A stretch of 64,000 nt of DNA from Micrococcus lylae NBRC 15355. Its GTDB lineage: Bacteria > Actinomycetota > Actinomycetes > Actinomycetales > Micrococcaceae. The translations under genes and the position numbers were made by a program. Positions 9,716-18,347 of the stretch are shown in pieces; position 1 is the stretch's first letter, and each line of letters starts with the position of its first letter. The stretch spans positions 1-64,000 of the forward strand of contig NZ_BCSN01000002.1 in the NCBI RefSeq assembly GCF_001570885.1, given 5' to 3'. The notes below the pieces were generated by a model that searched no databases, was not told the origin of the DNA, and worked only from the letters and a program-made list of their open reading frames with translations.

Positions 9716-10491
9716 AGGCTCCCGTGAACGACACCCGACCCCGCCCGGAGGCAGAGTCCGCCGCCCCCAAGATCGTGGTGGAGGACCTGCACAAGCACTT
9801 CGGCGACAACGAGGTCCTCAAGGGCATCGACGCGACCGTGGCGGAGGGAGAGGTCGTCTGTGTGATCGGCCCCTCGGGCTCCGGCAAGTCGACGTTCCTG
9901 CGCTGCCTGAACCGGCTGGAGGACCTCACCTCCGGGCGCGTGCTGATCGGGGACGACGACCTCTCGGACGCCTCCGTGGACATCGACGAGGTCCGTCGAC
10001 GCATCGGCATGGTGTTCCAGCACTTCAACCTCTTCCCCCACCTCAGCGTCGAGGAGAACATCACGCTGGCCCCCGTCGAGCTCGGGCTGGCGACGAAGCA
10101 GGAGGCTCGCGCCACCGCTCAGCGGCTCCTGGAGCGCGTCGGGCTCGGGGACAAGGCCCAGGCACGCCCTCGATCACTCTCGGGCGGGCAGAAGCAGCGC
10201 GTCGCGATCGCCCGCGCACTGGCCATGAGCCCGGAGGTCATGCTCTTCGACGAGGCGACCTCCGCCCTCGACCCGGAGATGGTGGGCGAAGTGCTGCAGG
10301 TCATCCGTGACCTGGCCGACGAGGGCATGACGATGGTGCTGGTGACGCACGAGATGGGCTTCGCCCGCGAGGTCGCCGATCGCGTCATGTTCATGGCGGA
10401 CGGACGGATCATGGAGCAGGACGTGCCCGAGCGCATCTTCGATGCGCCGCAGACCCCACGGCTCCAGGAGTTCCTCTCCAAGGTGCTCTGA
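9712..10491 (+). CDS. Amino-acid ABC transporter ATP-binding protein
   Basis: The cytosolic ATPase that drives the fused receptor-permease encoded just upstream; a dimer should bind two permease domains. It has 259 residues with Walker [11 protein letters not shown]-loop [13 protein letters not shown], signature [15 protein letters not shown], Walker [15 protein letters not shown] and the switch His in VTHEMGFA. The chosen start is the GTG at 9712, which overlaps the upstream stop (GTGA) and has AGAGGAAG eight bases before; a GTG at 9724 is possible and would shorten it by four residues. Closest in type to GlnQ/HisP. Confidence 0.94.
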   Translation: MKAPVNDTRPRPEAESAAPKIVVEDLHKHFGDNEVLKGIDATVAEGEVVCVIGPSGSGKSTFLRCLNRLEDLTSGRVLIGDDDLSDASVDIDEVRRRIGMVFQHFNLFPHLSVEENITLAPVELGLATKQEARATAQRLLERVGLGDKAQARPRSLSGGQKQRVAIARALAMSPEVMLFDEATSALDPEMVGEVLQVIRDLADEGMTMVLVTHEMGFAREVADRVMFMADGRIMEQDVPERIFDAPQTPRLQEFLSKVL

Positions 10492-10510
10492 AGGCACCCT
10501 GCGGCGGACG

Positions 10511-10540
10511 GCGGCGGCCCCCATCGGGGGTCGCCGCCGC
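10511..10540 (+). terminator. Terminator of the amino-acid transporter operon
   Basis: GCGGCGGCCCCC pairs with GGGGGTCGCCGC (one G-U pair) around a three-base loop, 20 bases after the ATPase stop. There is no U-tract. Confidence 0.75.
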
Positions 10541-10555
10541 AGGCCCCGGACACGG

Positions 10556-10593
10556 CCGTGGCCGGCCACCCCAGACGGGGTGACCGGCCACGG
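10556..10593 (-). terminator. Terminator of rplM-rpsI
   Basis: CCGTGGCCGGCCACCCC pairs with GGGGTGACCGGCCACGG across a four-base loop, 68 bases beyond the rpsI stop. The left arm is itself partly self-complementary (GGCCGGCC). No U-tract. Confidence 0.75.
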
Positions 10594-10660
10594 TCTGCTG
10601 TGCCGGCGAAGCGGCCGGTCCGTCGCGGAGAGCCGGACCTGCCCCTCGCGGCGGCGAGGA

Positions 10661-11149
10661 TCAGCGCTTCGAGTACTGCGGGGCCTTGCGGGCCTTCTTC
10701 AGGCCGGCCTTCTTGCGCTCGATGATGCGGGCGTCGCGGGTCAGGAAGCCGGCCTTCTTCAGGGCCGGGCGGTTGTGCTCGCGATCGATCTCGTTCAGCG
10801 CACGGGAGATGCCCAGGCGCAGCGCACCGGCCTGGCCGGAGGGGCCGCCGCCGTGGATGCGGGCGATGACGTCGTAGGCGCCCTCGAGCTCCAGCAGGGT
10901 GAAGGGGTCGTTGACCTCCTGCTGGTGCAGCTTGTTCGGGAAGTAGCTGTCCAGGGTGCGGCCGTTGATGGTCCACTGGCCGGAGCCCGGGACGACGCGG
11001 ACGCGGGCCACGGCCTCCTTGCGGCGGCCCACGGCGGAGCCGGCGACGGTGAGGGCCGGGCGCTCGGTGGCGGCCGGGGCGTCGGAGGTCTGAGCGGACT
11101 CGGAGGTGTAGCTGGTCAGCTCCGCGCCCTCGTTCTCATTGATGGTCAT
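10661..11149 (-). CDS. rpsI: 30S ribosomal protein S9
   Basis: Ribosomal small-subunit protein whose C-terminal tail reaches the P-site tRNA. It has 162 residues: the first 35 are a polar extension common in actinobacteria, then [15 protein letters not shown] opens the conserved domain, [21 protein letters not shown] is the core loop, and the end [12 protein letters not shown] has the universal SKR tail that touches tRNA. AAGGAG precedes the ATG. It follows rplM by 38 bases in the usual L13-S9 operon. Confidence 0.98.
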   Translation of the reverse strand: MTINENEGAELTSYTSESAQTSDAPAATERPALTVAGSAVGRRKEAVARVRVVPGSGQWTINGRTLDSYFPNKLHQQEVNDPFTLLELEGAYDVIARIHGGGPSGQAGALRLGISRALNEIDREHNRPALKKAGFLTRDARIIERKKAGLKKARKAPQYSKR

Positions 11150-11187
11150 GGGGTCTCCTTGAAGAGGTCTCGAAGGGCGGGCGCCGA

Positions 11188-11646
11188 TTACTGGGCGACC
11201 TGGCCGATCTCGAAGGTCTTGGGCTGCTGGGCGGCGTGCGGATGCTCGGCACCGCGGTACACCTTCAGCTTGGACAGCTGCTGGGCGGCCAGGGAGTTCT
11301 TGGGGAGCATGCCCTTGACGGCCTTCTCCACGGCGCGCACCGGGTTCTTCTCCAGGAGCTCCTCGTAGGAGACGGACTTGAGGCCGCCCGGGTAGCCGGA
11401 GTGGCGGTAGGCGCGCTTCTTCTCGAGCTTGGCGCCGGTCAGGGCCACCTTCTCGGCGTTGATGATGATGACGTGATCGCCCATGTCCATGTGGGGGGCG
11501 AACGTCGGCTTGTGCTTGCCGCGCAGCAGGATCGCGGTCTGGGAGGCCAGGCGGCCGAGCACCACATCGGTGGCGTCGATGACGTGCCACTGACGGTCGG
11601 CGTCACCGGGCTTGGGAGTGTACGTACGCACGTTGTCTGCCTTCAT
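11188..11646 (-). CDS. rplM: 50S ribosomal protein L13
   Basis: Early-assembling 23S rRNA-binding protein and first gene of the L13-S9 operon. The 152-residue product starts [20 protein letters not shown] and carries the family motif [23 protein letters not shown] and [12 protein letters not shown] chose the ATG at 11646; the frame is open 51 codons upstream, but that is the untranslated leader. No good Shine-Dalgarno is visible before this ATG, which is unusual beside its neighbours. A leader of about 200 bases precedes it. Confidence 0.97.
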   Translation of the reverse strand: MKADNVRTYTPKPGDADRQWHVIDATDVVLGRLASQTAILLRGKHKPTFAPHMDMGDHVIIINAEKVALTGAKLEKKRAYRHSGYPGGLKSVSYEELLEKNPVRAVEKAVKGMLPKNSLAAQQLSKLKVYRGAEHPHAAQQPKTFEIGQVAQ

Positions 11647-11854
11647 GGTCGGTAGTTCGGTCACAGCCGTGCCGGGCCGGGCGTGAGTCAGGCCTGACGC
11701 GACTGTCAGTTCTCCGCGCGCGCCGGGCGCCAGGTGAGGACTGGCGAGCATCCGGGCCCTGAACATCCGATGGGCGCCGGCGAGATCACGGCCATGCAAC
11801 TGAGCCTCTCGCGGCGCGCCTGAATCCGGATGCGGACATGCGCAACGACATCAC

Positions 11855-11883
11855 ATCATATCGGTTCGTCACCCCGATTGCCA
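11855..11883 (-). promoter_or_regulatory. Candidate promoter of rplM-rpsI
   Basis: On the minus strand TATGAT (-10, one mismatch) is preceded at 17 bases by TGGCAA (weak -35). Transcription would start near 11848 and give a leader of about 200 bases before rplM. Confidence 0.5.
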
Positions 11884-11886
11884 CCG

Positions 11887-11925
11887 GGGACGCTGTCGCC
11901 CTCCGCACGCGCCCTCAGGCGTCCC
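11887..11925 (-). terminator. Hairpin overlapping the truA stop codon
   Basis: GGGACGC and GCGTCCC pair around a G+C-rich interior that can pair further. The hairpin straddles the truA stop (11915-11917) and lies just upstream of the rplM promoter, so it probably ends the truA transcript. Confidence 0.5.
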
Positions 11926-12823
11926 TGTCGATCTGCGCGGCGTCACGCCGGGCCCGGGTGCCCTCCGCCCGGGAGGCGAGGGAGCCGTCGTCGGGGTATT
12001 CGACGTGGTCCAGGACCAGGGCATGCGGCGGGGCGAGACGGGACAGGGAGTCGCGGACCTGCGCCTGAAGACGCTCGGCCATCCACCCCGGCTCCTGACG
12101 CCCCTCCCCCACGGCCACGGCCGCGGCGACGAGGGCGCGCACCATGTGGTGACAGAAGGCGTCCGCGCGCAGGCGGCACTCGAGCACCCCGTCCGAGCCG
12201 CGCTCCACGGTGAAGGCCTGCAGCTCGCGGATGGTGGTCCCCTCCGGCCTCGGCCTGCAGTAGCTCAGGAAGTCGTGGAGCCCGACGACGGAACGCGCCT
12301 CCGCCTGCATCCTCGCCTCGTCCAGGGGCTCGCGATGCCAGTAGGTGTCCCTGCGGCGGAGGGGATCGCGGGTGTCCGGCCGGTCGCTGATGCGATAGCG
12401 ATAGGAGCGCCACAGGGCCGAGAAGCGGGCGTCGAAGCCCTCGGGGGCGCGGACGGCCGAGCGGATGACGAGCGCGTCCGATGCGCGGCGGAGCACGCCG
12501 TGCAGGCGCCGGACGAGGGTCTCCCCCGGCTCCAGGCCTGCGCGGCCGCGGACCAGGCCCTCCCACTCGGTCTCGGTGAGGTCGAGGTGGACGACCTGGT
12601 GGGCCGCATGGACGCCCGCGTCCGTGCGACCGGCCACGACGGTGCGCACCGGTCGGCGCAGGATGGTCTCCAACGCATCCTCGAGGGTGCCCTGCACGGT
12701 GCTCAGACCAGGCTGGGCGGCCCAGCCGCGGAAGTCGGTGCCGTCGTAGGCGAGGTCCAGGCGCACACGGACCAGACGCGGCTCCTCGCCGGTGGCCGAC
12801 GCGGCGGCGGTGACGGCGGTCAT
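11915..12823 (-). CDS. truA: tRNA pseudouridine(38-40) synthase
   Basis: It isomerises uridines 38-40 in the anticodon arm of many tRNAs. It has 302 residues; the catalytic aspartate is Asp68 in AGRTDAGVHA, with DLAYDGTDFRGWA at the N-terminus and the later conserved SFCHHMVR-type segment seen here as ADAFCHHMVRALVAA. Its ATG shares one base with the stop of the upstream CPBP-type gene (TGATG), so the two are translated together. In many actinobacteria truA directly follows rplQ; here a membrane-protein gene with its own promoter is inserted between them. Confidence 0.96.
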   Translation of the reverse strand: MTAVTAAASATGEEPRLVRVRLDLAYDGTDFRGWAAQPGLSTVQGTLEDALETILRRPVRTVVAGRTDAGVHAAHQVVHLDLTETEWEGLVRGRAGLEPGETLVRRLHGVLRRASDALVIRSAVRAPEGFDARFSALWRSYRYRISDRPDTRDPLRRRDTYWHREPLDEARMQAEARSVVGLHDFLSYCRPRPEGTTIRELQAFTVERGSDGVLECRLRADAFCHHMVRALVAAAVAVGEGRQEPGWMAERLQAQVRDSLSRLAPPHALVLDHVEYPDDGSLASRAEGTRARRDAAQIDRDA

Positions 12824-13620
12824 CACACCAGCCCCGAGGTCAGCAGGAAGATCGCGCCGCCGTGGGCGATGGTCGAGCCGAGCACGCCGTGGCGGATCGC
12901 GATCGCAGCGCAGACGAGCCCCTCGACGAGGGTGAAGGCCAGGATCGGCCAGCCGACCTCGGTCACGGTGGAGGCTAGGAAGACGTGGCCGGCGGCGAAG
13001 AACGCCGCCGAGGCCAGGGCCGCGCGCGCCACGGTGGTGTGGTGCTCCAGCTCGGACTGCAGCAGACCGCGGAACAGGACCTCCACGAGCAGGCCGGCGC
13101 AGAAGGCGAACACCAGCAGCGGGACGAGGATGCCGGCCGCCACGGCACCGCCACGGACGTCGAGCGGGACGTCGCCGAGCCCGAGCGCCGCCGAGAGGGC
13201 GGGCACCGAGCCGTAGAGGACCGCGAAGGGAAGGACGATCACAGCGGCACCGAGGAGTCCGACCGGGCCGGAGAGCCAGGCGCGGTCCGCCGTCCACCGC
13301 ATCCCACGGGAGCGCTGCCGGAAGGCCGCCACCAGGCCGGCGACCGCCGCCAGAGCGAGCACGGACAGGCTGATCAGCTGGATCGGGTCCGAGGTGAAGC
13401 GCAGCCACAGGACGGGCCGCTCCCCCGCCGTGCCGAACGTGAACAGACCGTGCCCCACCATGGCGTCCCGCAGCAGCACGACGCCGAGGATCGCCACGAG
13501 GACACGGGCGGCGACCATGCGCCCGGGCACGAGCGCCAGGGCTGCGACCACCAGCAGCAGGCCCGGGGCCACGTCGATCAGGTAGGCCGCCAGGCTGTCG
13601 AGAGAGGGGTCGCCGAACAC
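12823..13620 (-). CDS. CPBP-family intramembrane metalloprotease-like protein
   Basis: A multi-pass membrane protein (about seven to eight hydrophobic helices, 265 residues) with the three motifs of the CPBP/Abi family near its end: VEVLFRG, FFAAGHVFLA and HGGAIFL. The usual first motif is EExxxR; here the first glutamate is Val, so one catalytic residue is missing and protease activity is uncertain. I chose GTG 13620 because TACACT lies six bases upstream, giving a leaderless mRNA; upstream in-frame codons lie within a direct repeat. It overlaps truA by one base. Family members process prenylated or secreted peptides or act in bacteriocin immunity; the role here is unknown. Confidence 0.72.
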   Translation of the reverse strand: MFGDPSLDSLAAYLIDVAPGLLLVVAALALVPGRMVAARVLVAILGVVLLRDAMVGHGLFTFGTAGERPVLWLRFTSDPIQLISLSVLALAAVAGLVAAFRQRSRGMRWTADRAWLSGPVGLLGAAVIVLPFAVLYGSVPALSAALGLGDVPLDVRGGAVAAGILVPLLVFAFCAGLLVEVLFRGLLQSELEHHTTVARAALASAAFFAAGHVFLASTVTEVGWPILAFTLVEGLVCAAIAIRHGVLGSTIAHGGAIFLLTSGLV

Positions 13621-13626
13621 TCTGGC

Positions 13627-13632
13627 AGTGTA
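13627..13632 (-). promoter_or_regulatory. -10 box for leaderless CPBP-truA transcript
   Basis: TACACT on the minus strand is six bases before the GTG at 13620. The 20-bp direct repeats at 13631-13680 begin at its upstream edge and occupy the -35 region. Confidence 0.5.
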
Positions 13633-13680
13633 CCGAGCAGAGACGGCGGGACCGGCGACGCACCGAGCGGAGACGGCGGG
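13631..13680. repeat. Two 20-bp direct repeats upstream of the CPBP gene
   Basis: TACCGAGCAGAGACGGCGGG (13631-13650) and CACCGAGCGGAGACGGCGGG (13661-13680) match at 18 of 20 positions and start 30 bp apart, about three helical turns. They lie directly upstream of the -10 box of the CPBP-truA unit. Confidence 0.8.
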
Positions 13681-13688
13681 CACGGCGA

Positions 13689-13725
13689 AGGGGCCGCCCC
13701 CTCCACAGCGGAGGGAACGACCCCT
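13689..13725 (-). terminator. Terminator after rplQ
   Basis: On the minus strand AGGGGTCGTTCCCTCC pairs with GGAGGGGGCGGCCCCT (three G-U pairs) around a five-base loop and is followed by TTC. It separates rplQ from the CPBP-truA unit. Confidence 0.7.
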
Positions 13726-13760
13726 GGCACGGTGCCGGCGTCAGCGCACCGGCGCGAAGA

Positions 13761-14498
13761 TCACTCGGAGACCTTCTGGGCGGCCTCGCCGCCGGCCGGG
13801 GCGTAGCCCGCGGCCTTGGCGTCCTCGACGGAGGCGAACCAGACCTCGGCGGTGGTCTGGTCGTACCAGCGAGAGCCGGGCACGTGGTACTTCATGGAGC
13901 CCGCATTGCCCTTGATGTCGGCACCCTCCGGCGCCGAGCCGTCCTCGTTGGCCGGGATCGGGCCGTTGCCGGTCGCGGCGGCCTCCTCGGCCGGGGCGGT
14001 CTCCTCGGCCGGGGCCTCGGCGGCGGCCTGGGCCTCGTCCACCTGCGGCTCCGCCGGGGCGGCATCCGCCGGGGCGGCGGCGGTGGCCTGCTCGGCCTCC
14101 TTCACGACGGCCTGCTTGGCGGACACCGGGTCCATGACCAGCTCGATGACGGCCATCGGGGCGTTGTCGCCGTTGCGGTTGCCGATCTTGGTGATGCGGG
14201 TGTAGCCGCCGTCGCGCTCGGCCATGGCCGGGGCGATCACGGTGAACAGCTCGTGCACCACGGTCTTGTTCGTACGGTTCTTCGCGGCGATGATGCCCTG
14301 GACCTTGCGACGGGCCGGCAGGTCACCCTTCTTGGCGAAGGTGATGAGGCGCTCGGCGAACGGGCGCAGACGCTTGGCGCGGGTGAGCGTCGTGGTGATC
14401 GACTTGTGCTCGAACAGCTGGGCAGACATGTTGGCCAGCATGATGCGCTCGTGGGCCGGGCTGCCGCCCAGGCGCGGACCCTTGGTGGGGGTAGGCAT
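13761..14498 (-). CDS. rplQ: 50S ribosomal protein L17 with long C-terminal extension
   Basis: L17 lines the outside of the peptide exit tunnel. The usual protein occupies about residues 1-125 ([42 protein letters not shown]). It is followed by about 70 residues almost entirely of Ala, Glu, Pro and Thr, then a compact tail of about 45 residues containing [30 protein letters not shown]. The tail resembles a small module (YHxPGSxxYxxT...WF...AxAAGY) that I recall at the ends of other actinobacterial proteins; its role is unknown to me. Total 245 residues against about 120-200 for most L17. The ATG has GGAG upstream. It is the last gene of the rpoA group. Confidence 0.95.
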   Translation of the reverse strand: MPTPTKGPRLGGSPAHERIMLANMSAQLFEHKSITTTLTRAKRLRPFAERLITFAKKGDLPARRKVQGIIAAKNRTNKTVVHELFTVIAPAMAERDGGYTRITKIGNRNGDNAPMAVIELVMDPVSAKQAVVKEAEQATAAAPADAAPAEPQVDEAQAAAEAPAEETAPAEEAAATGNGPIPANEDGSAPEGADIKGNAGSMKYHVPGSRWYDQTTAEVWFASVEDAKAAGYAPAGGEAAQKVSE

Positions 14499-14566
14499 GG
14501 TGTTTCTCCTCAGGTGATCCCCGACCCCTCACGGGATCGGCGGACAGGTTTGGTGGTGCGTCGAGC

Positions 14567-15565
14567 TCAGTACTCGGAGAACGGATCGTCGTCCATCTGC
14601 TCGGCGTGGGCCTGCGGGTCGTAGCCGGCGGGCGAGTCCTTGAGGGACAGGCCGAGCTCGTAGAGCTTCTCCTTGACCTCGTCGATGGACTTCGCGCCGA
14701 AGTTCCGGATGTCCATCAGGTCGGCCTCGGAGCGGGCCACGAGCTCACCCACGGAGTGGATGCCCTCGCGCTTGAGGCAGTTGTAGGAGCGCACGGTGAG
14801 CTCCAGCTCCTCGATCGGCTGTGCCAGGTCCGCGGAGACGGCGGCGTCGGCCGGGGCCTCGCCCAGGTCGATGCCCTCGGCCTCGACGTTGAGCTCGTGG
14901 GCCAGGCCGAACAGCTCGACCAGCGTGGAGCCTGCGGAGGCCACGGCGTCACGCGGAAGCATGGACTCCTTGGTCTCCACGTCCAGGATCAGACGGTCGA
15001 AGTCCGTGCGCTGCTCCACACGGGTGGCCTCCACCTTGAAGGTGACCTTCAGCACCGGCGAGTAGATCGAGTCGATCGGCATGCGACCGATCTCGGAGTC
15101 GGCCAGCTTGTTCTGGGCCGCGGTCACGTAGCCGCGACCGCGCTCGATGGTCAGCTCCATCTCGAACTTGCCCTTCGCGTTCAGCGTCGCGATGTGCAGG
15201 TCCGGGTTGTGGATCTCCACGCCGGCCGGCGCGGTGATGTCAGCGGCGGTGACGACGCCCGCACCCTGCTTGCGCAGGTAGGCGACGACCGGCTCGTCGT
15301 TCTCCGAGGAGACCGAGAGCTTCTTGATGTTGAGGATGACCTCGGTGACATCCTCCTTGGCACCGCTGATGGTGCTGAACTCGTGCAGCACACCGTCCAC
15401 GCGGATGCTGGTCACGGCAGCACCGGGGATGGAGGACAGCAGAGTGCGGCGCAGGGAGTTGCCGAGGGTGTAGCCGAAGCCGGGCTCCAGCGGCTCGATG
15501 ACGAACCGGGAACGACGATCGGAGACAACCTCTTCGGTCAGCGTGGGGCGCTGTGCAATGAGCAC
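14567..15565 (-). CDS. rpoA: DNA-directed RNA polymerase subunit alpha
   Basis: The alpha dimer is the assembly platform of RNA polymerase, and its C-terminal domain contacts upstream promoter DNA and activators. The N-terminal domain (about 1-230) has [20 protein letters not shown]; the C-terminal domain (about 250-315) has [18 protein letters not shown] and [16 protein letters not shown] chose GTG 15565, giving MLIAQRPTL at the N-terminus as in relatives, with AAAGGA seven bases before it. An ATG two codons earlier (15571) is in frame but sits too close to that ribosome site. It lies directly downstream of rpsK; rpsD, which intervenes in many bacteria, is absent. Confidence 0.97.
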   Translation of the reverse strand: MLIAQRPTLTEEVVSDRRSRFVIEPLEPGFGYTLGNSLRRTLLSSIPGAAVTSIRVDGVLHEFSTISGAKEDVTEVILNIKKLSVSSENDEPVVAYLRKQGAGVVTAADITAPAGVEIHNPDLHIATLNAKGKFEMELTIERGRGYVTAAQNKLADSEIGRMPIDSIYSPVLKVTFKVEATRVEQRTDFDRLILDVETKESMLPRDAVASAGSTLVELFGLAHELNVEAEGIDLGEAPADAAVSADLAQPIEELELTVRSYNCLKREGIHSVGELVARSEADLMDIRNFGAKSIDEVKEKLYELGLSLKDSPAGYDPQAHAEQMDDDPFSEY

Positions 15566-15635
15566 GGACATTTCCTTTCGGCGGGCGTCCGCCATATGAC
15601 GCACGCAGGGGGTGGAAACGAGTTCTATGGGTGGG

Positions 15636-15684
15636 CAGGTCCGAGGACCTGTCCCCGCGCCCCTCAGGCGAGGGCCACGGGGAC
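15636..15684 (-). other. Two adjacent hairpins between rpsK and rpoA
   Basis: GTCCCCG...CGGGGAC with a paired CCCTC/GAGGG interior (15651-15684) and CAGGTCC/GGACCTG with a two-base loop (15636-15651) fill the 129-base gap. They could attenuate transcription or serve as RNA processing sites between S11 and alpha. No promoter is evident. Confidence 0.6.
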
Positions 15685-15694
15685 TCGACAGGTG

Positions 15695-16096
15695 TCAGAC
15701 GCGACGGCGCTTGGCCGGGCGGGCGCCGTTGTGCGCCATCGGGGTGACGTCCTGGATGGAGCCCACCTCGAGGCCTGCGGCCTGCAGGGAGCGGATCGCG
15801 GTCTCACGACCGGAGCCCGGTCCCTTCACGAACACATCGACCTTGCGCATGCCGTGCTCCTGCGCACGCTTGGCGGCCTGCTCGGCGGCCATCTGCGCGG
15901 CGTAGGGGGTGGACTTGCGGGAGCCCTTGAAGCCGACCTCGCCGGAGGAGGCCCAGGCGATCACGGCGCCGGTGGTGTCGGTGATGGACACGATGGTGTT
16001 GTTGAACGTGCTCTTGATGTGGGCCTGGCCCACAGTGATGTTCTTGTTTGCCTTGCGACGCGGCTTGCGAACCGCTGCGCGAGTCTTCGGGGGCAT
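15695..16096 (-). CDS. rpsK: 30S ribosomal protein S11
   Basis: S11 forms the platform of the small subunit with S6, S18 and S21 and contacts the mRNA exit. It has 133 residues, with [37 protein letters not shown] and the Gly-rich [14 protein letters not shown] loop, ending [10 protein letters not shown]. The ATG follows TAGGAGATATCC. It lies 84 bases after rpsM. Confidence 0.98.
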   Translation of the reverse strand: MPPKTRAAVRKPRRKANKNITVGQAHIKSTFNNTIVSITDTTGAVIAWASSGEVGFKGSRKSTPYAAQMAAEQAAKRAQEHGMRKVDVFVKGPGSGRETAIRSLQAAGLEVGSIQDVTPMAHNGARPAKRRRV

Positions 16097-16180
16097 GGAT
16101 ATCTCCTACGGGAAAGCTGGGGTGGATCTACCTGCAGCGCCTCGGCCCGTCCTGTGCGGCGGGGACCGTGGCGCCGGGGA

Positions 16181-16549
16181 TCACTTCTTCTTGCCGGCGA
16201 CCGTCTTCTTCGGACCCTTGCGGGTACGGGCGTTGGTCTTGGTGCGCTGGCCGCGCACGGGCAGGCCGCGACGGTGACGCAGGCCCTCGTAGGAGCCGAT
16301 CTCGACCTTGCGGCGGATGTCGGCGGCGACCTCGCGGCGGAGGTCGCCCTCGACCTTGTAGGTGCCCTCGATGTGGTCGCGCAGCTTCACCAGCTGCTCG
16401 TCCGAGAGGTCCTTCACGCGGATGTTCGGGTCGACGCCCGTTGCCGCCAGGGTCTCCTCGGCGCGGGTCCTGCCCACACCGTAGATGTACGTGAGTGCGA
16501 TGATCACGCGCTTCTCGCGCGGGATGTCAACGCCTGCAAGACGAGCCAT
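16181..16549 (-). CDS. rpsM: 30S ribosomal protein S13
   Basis: S13 sits in the head of the small subunit and bridges to the large subunit and P-site tRNA. It has 122 residues, [15 protein letters not shown] at the start, [14 protein letters not shown], and the basic tail [24 protein letters not shown] lies well placed before the ATG. It is separated from rpmJ by 285 bases, which is long for this operon. Confidence 0.98.
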   Translation of the reverse strand: MARLAGVDIPREKRVIIALTYIYGVGRTRAEETLAATGVDPNIRVKDLSDEQLVKLRDHIEGTYKVEGDLRREVAADIRRKVEIGSYEGLRHRRGLPVRGQRTKTNARTRKGPKKTVAGKKK

Positions 16550-16834
16550 ATGGCCGCCCTCCTGTTCCTTCTGCAGCAGGGGTCTGCACCAGTGACGTCC
16601 CGCCCACGTGGCCTGGCGGCCTGCGCGGCCCGGTGCACGGCACCGGGGAAGTGTTCCGGTGTGGGTCCGTGCCGGCGGCCCCGCCGCGAGCGGTCTCCGG
16701 CCCCTGCGACCGGAGGTTGCGTCCGTGCCCCGCCCGCAGGCGGTGGACGCTGTCCTGATGTCTCGGCCCTGATGGCCGATGTGAATATGGGTGATGTGCA
16801 CTCAGGCGGCGCCGCCCCGGACCGGGGCGGACGC
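16550..16834. other. Long rpmJ-rpsM intergenic region with hairpins
   Basis: No gene is supported here. It holds a perfect 9-bp stem CCGCCCCGG/CCGGGGCGG with a one-base gap just after rpmJ (16812-16830) and CCCGGTGC/GCACCGGG with a three-base loop (16629-16647). CATATT on the minus strand near 16787 could be a -10 box, but no -35 accompanies it. A second transcription start for rpsM-rpsK-rpoA-rplQ is possible. Confidence 0.5.
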
Positions 16835-16948
16835 TCAGCCCTGGCGCTGCTTGTGGCGCGGGTTCGAGCAGATCACCAGCACGCGGCCCTTACGGCGCAC
16901 GACCTGGCAGTTGTCGCAAATCCGCTTCACGCTCGGCTGAACCTTCAC
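16835..16948 (-). CDS. rpmJ: 50S ribosomal protein L36
   Basis: The smallest ribosomal protein, 37 residues, beginning with GTG read as [15 protein letters not shown]. It is the zinc-binding C+ form: Cys11, Cys14, Cys27 and His32 are present (CDNC, CSNPRH). GGAGG lies six bases before the GTG. It follows infA by 33 bases, the standard infA-rpmJ order. Confidence 0.97.
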   Translation of the reverse strand: MKVQPSVKRICDNCQVVRRKGRVLVICSNPRHKQRQG

Positions 16949-16981
16949 GGTTCCTCCTCTTGCGCTCGCTTGTCGGACGGT

Positions 16982-17203
16982 TTACTTGTAGCGGTACACG
17001 ATGCGACCCCGGTTGAGGTCGTACGGGCTAAGCTCGACCACGACCCGGTCCTCGGGGAGGATGCGGATGTAGTGCTGACGCATCTTGCCGGAGATCGTCG
17101 CGAGCACGATGTGCTCGTTCTGCAGGCGGACCCGGAACATTGCATTCGGCAATGCCTCGGTCACCGTGCCCTCGACCTCGATGACACCTTCCTTCTTAGC
17201 CAT
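16982..17203 (-). CDS. infA: Translation initiation factor IF-1
   Basis: IF-1 binds the A site of the 30S subunit and helps select initiator tRNA with IF-2 and IF-3. It has 73 residues, a single OB fold: [68 protein letters not shown]. The ATG follows GGAGGAC. It is the first gene of the infA-rpmJ-rpsM-rpsK-rpoA-rplQ series, with its own promoter about 120 bases upstream. Confidence 0.98.
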   Translation of the reverse strand: MAKKEGVIEVEGTVTEALPNAMFRVRLQNEHIVLATISGKMRQHYIRILPEDRVVVELSPYDLNRGRIVYRYK

Positions 17204-17316
17204 GTCCTCCACAATCGTTGGGCCCCGCCTCGCCAGGGCACAGGCCCTCGCGCGATGGGACAGGAATGGGTTCGACCCACCTCCACCTGGACAGGCAGAG
17301 GCACAGTCAGCGCCCC

Positions 17317-17345
17317 AGCTTACCCCATCTCCGGATTGATTCCAA
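17317..17345 (-). promoter_or_regulatory. Promoter of infA-rpmJ group
   Basis: On the minus strand TTGGAA (-35) and TAAGCT (-10) are exactly 17 bases apart. The expected start is near 17310, giving a leader of about 107 bases before infA. Confidence 0.65.
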
Positions 17346-17405
17346 CCGCCGACGGCGTCGCGGAGCAATGCGCAGGTCGCCTCGTGCGCTCCCCGGTGAA
17401 CCGGT

Positions 17406-17446
17406 GACGACGGTCGCTCGCCGGCCGAAGGCGCGGGGCCGTCGTC
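17406..17446 (-). terminator. Terminator after map
   Basis: GACGACGG at one side and CCGTCGTC at the other enclose a partly paired GCC/GGC core. It lies 55 bases beyond the map stop and about 60 bases before the infA promoter, so it closes the secY-adk-map unit. Confidence 0.65.
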
Positions 17447-17500
17447 GGGGTCTGGATCAGGACCTCCCCGCAGGCCGAGCGCCGGCCGCGGGCGCCGGGA

Positions 17501-18343
17501 TCACTCCCCCGGCGGCACCGGGGTGACGCCGAAGCGCGCGAGCTCGGAGGCACCACCGTCCGGCGCGGTGAGCACCCACACTCCCCCGCGATGCCGGCAG
17601 ACGCTGTGCTCCCACTGGCTGGCCCGCCCGCCGTCCGTGGTGACGACCGTCCAGTCGTCCTCCAGAGTGACGGTCTCGATGCCGCCGCGCACGAGCATCG
17701 GCTCGATCGCCAAGGCCATGCCCGGCTGCACCTTGGGGCCGCGGTGCCCGGTGCGGTAGTTGAAGACGTCCGGCGGCATGTGCATCTTCGAGCCGATGCC
17801 GTGGCCGACGTAGTCCTCGAGGATGCCCAGCGGGGGCCCCGGCTGCCGGGTGACGAAGTCGTCGATCGCGTCGCCGACCTCGCCCACGTTGCTCGCCGTC
17901 GCCAGGGCGGCGATGCCCACCCACAGGGCCTCACGGGTGATCTCGGACAGCCGCTCGTCCTCCGGATCCGCCGTGCCGGCCTCCGAGGAGCCGAGGATCA
18001 CCGTGCGCGCGGAGTCGGCGTGCCAGCCGTCCACGATCGCGCCGCCGTCGATCTTCACCACGTCGCCGGACTGCAGCACGCGCTCGCCCGGGATCCCGTG
18101 GACGACCTCCTCGTTCACCGACGTGCAGATCGTCGCCGGGAACCCGTGGTAGCCGAGGAAGTTGGACGTGGCGCCGTGCTCGTCCAGCACGGCACGGAAC
18201 ACCTGGTCCAGCTCTGCGGTGGTCACCCCGGGGGCCGCCGCGCCGACGGCGGCGTCGAGGGCGCGCGAGAGGACCACCCCCGCGCGCTGCATGGTCTGCA
18301 GCTCGGAGGTGGTCTTCAGCTCGAGGGAACGACGGGCGAACAC
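17501..18343 (-). CDS. map: Type I methionine aminopeptidase
   Basis: A cytosolic dinuclear metalloenzyme that removes the initiator Met from new proteins. It has 280 residues; metal ligands are in VVKIDGGAIVDGWHADSART (two Asp), YVGHGIGSKMH (His), and the later AIEPM and SQWEHS (two Glu). I chose GTG 18343 because GAGGAGG of the adk end lies nine bases upstream and the product then starts close to the family N-terminus. It starts four bases after the adk stop, so the pair is coupled. The C-terminus has about 20 residues beyond the catalytic core. Confidence 0.95.
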   Translation of the reverse strand: MFARRSLELKTTSELQTMQRAGVVLSRALDAAVGAAAPGVTTAELDQVFRAVLDEHGATSNFLGYHGFPATICTSVNEEVVHGIPGERVLQSGDVVKIDGGAIVDGWHADSARTVILGSSEAGTADPEDERLSEITREALWVGIAALATASNVGEVGDAIDDFVTRQPGPPLGILEDYVGHGIGSKMHMPPDVFNYRTGHRGPKVQPGMALAIEPMLVRGGIETVTLEDDWTVVTTDGGRASQWEHSVCRHRGGVWVLTAPDGGASELARFGVTPVPPGE

Positions 18344-18347
18344 CCGA

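Noticed and set aside
15571-15604. Earlier ATGs as rpoA start (15571 or 15595)
   Set aside because: The ribosome site AAAGGA is only about two bases from the ATG at 15571, and the GTG at 15565 gives the family N-terminus.
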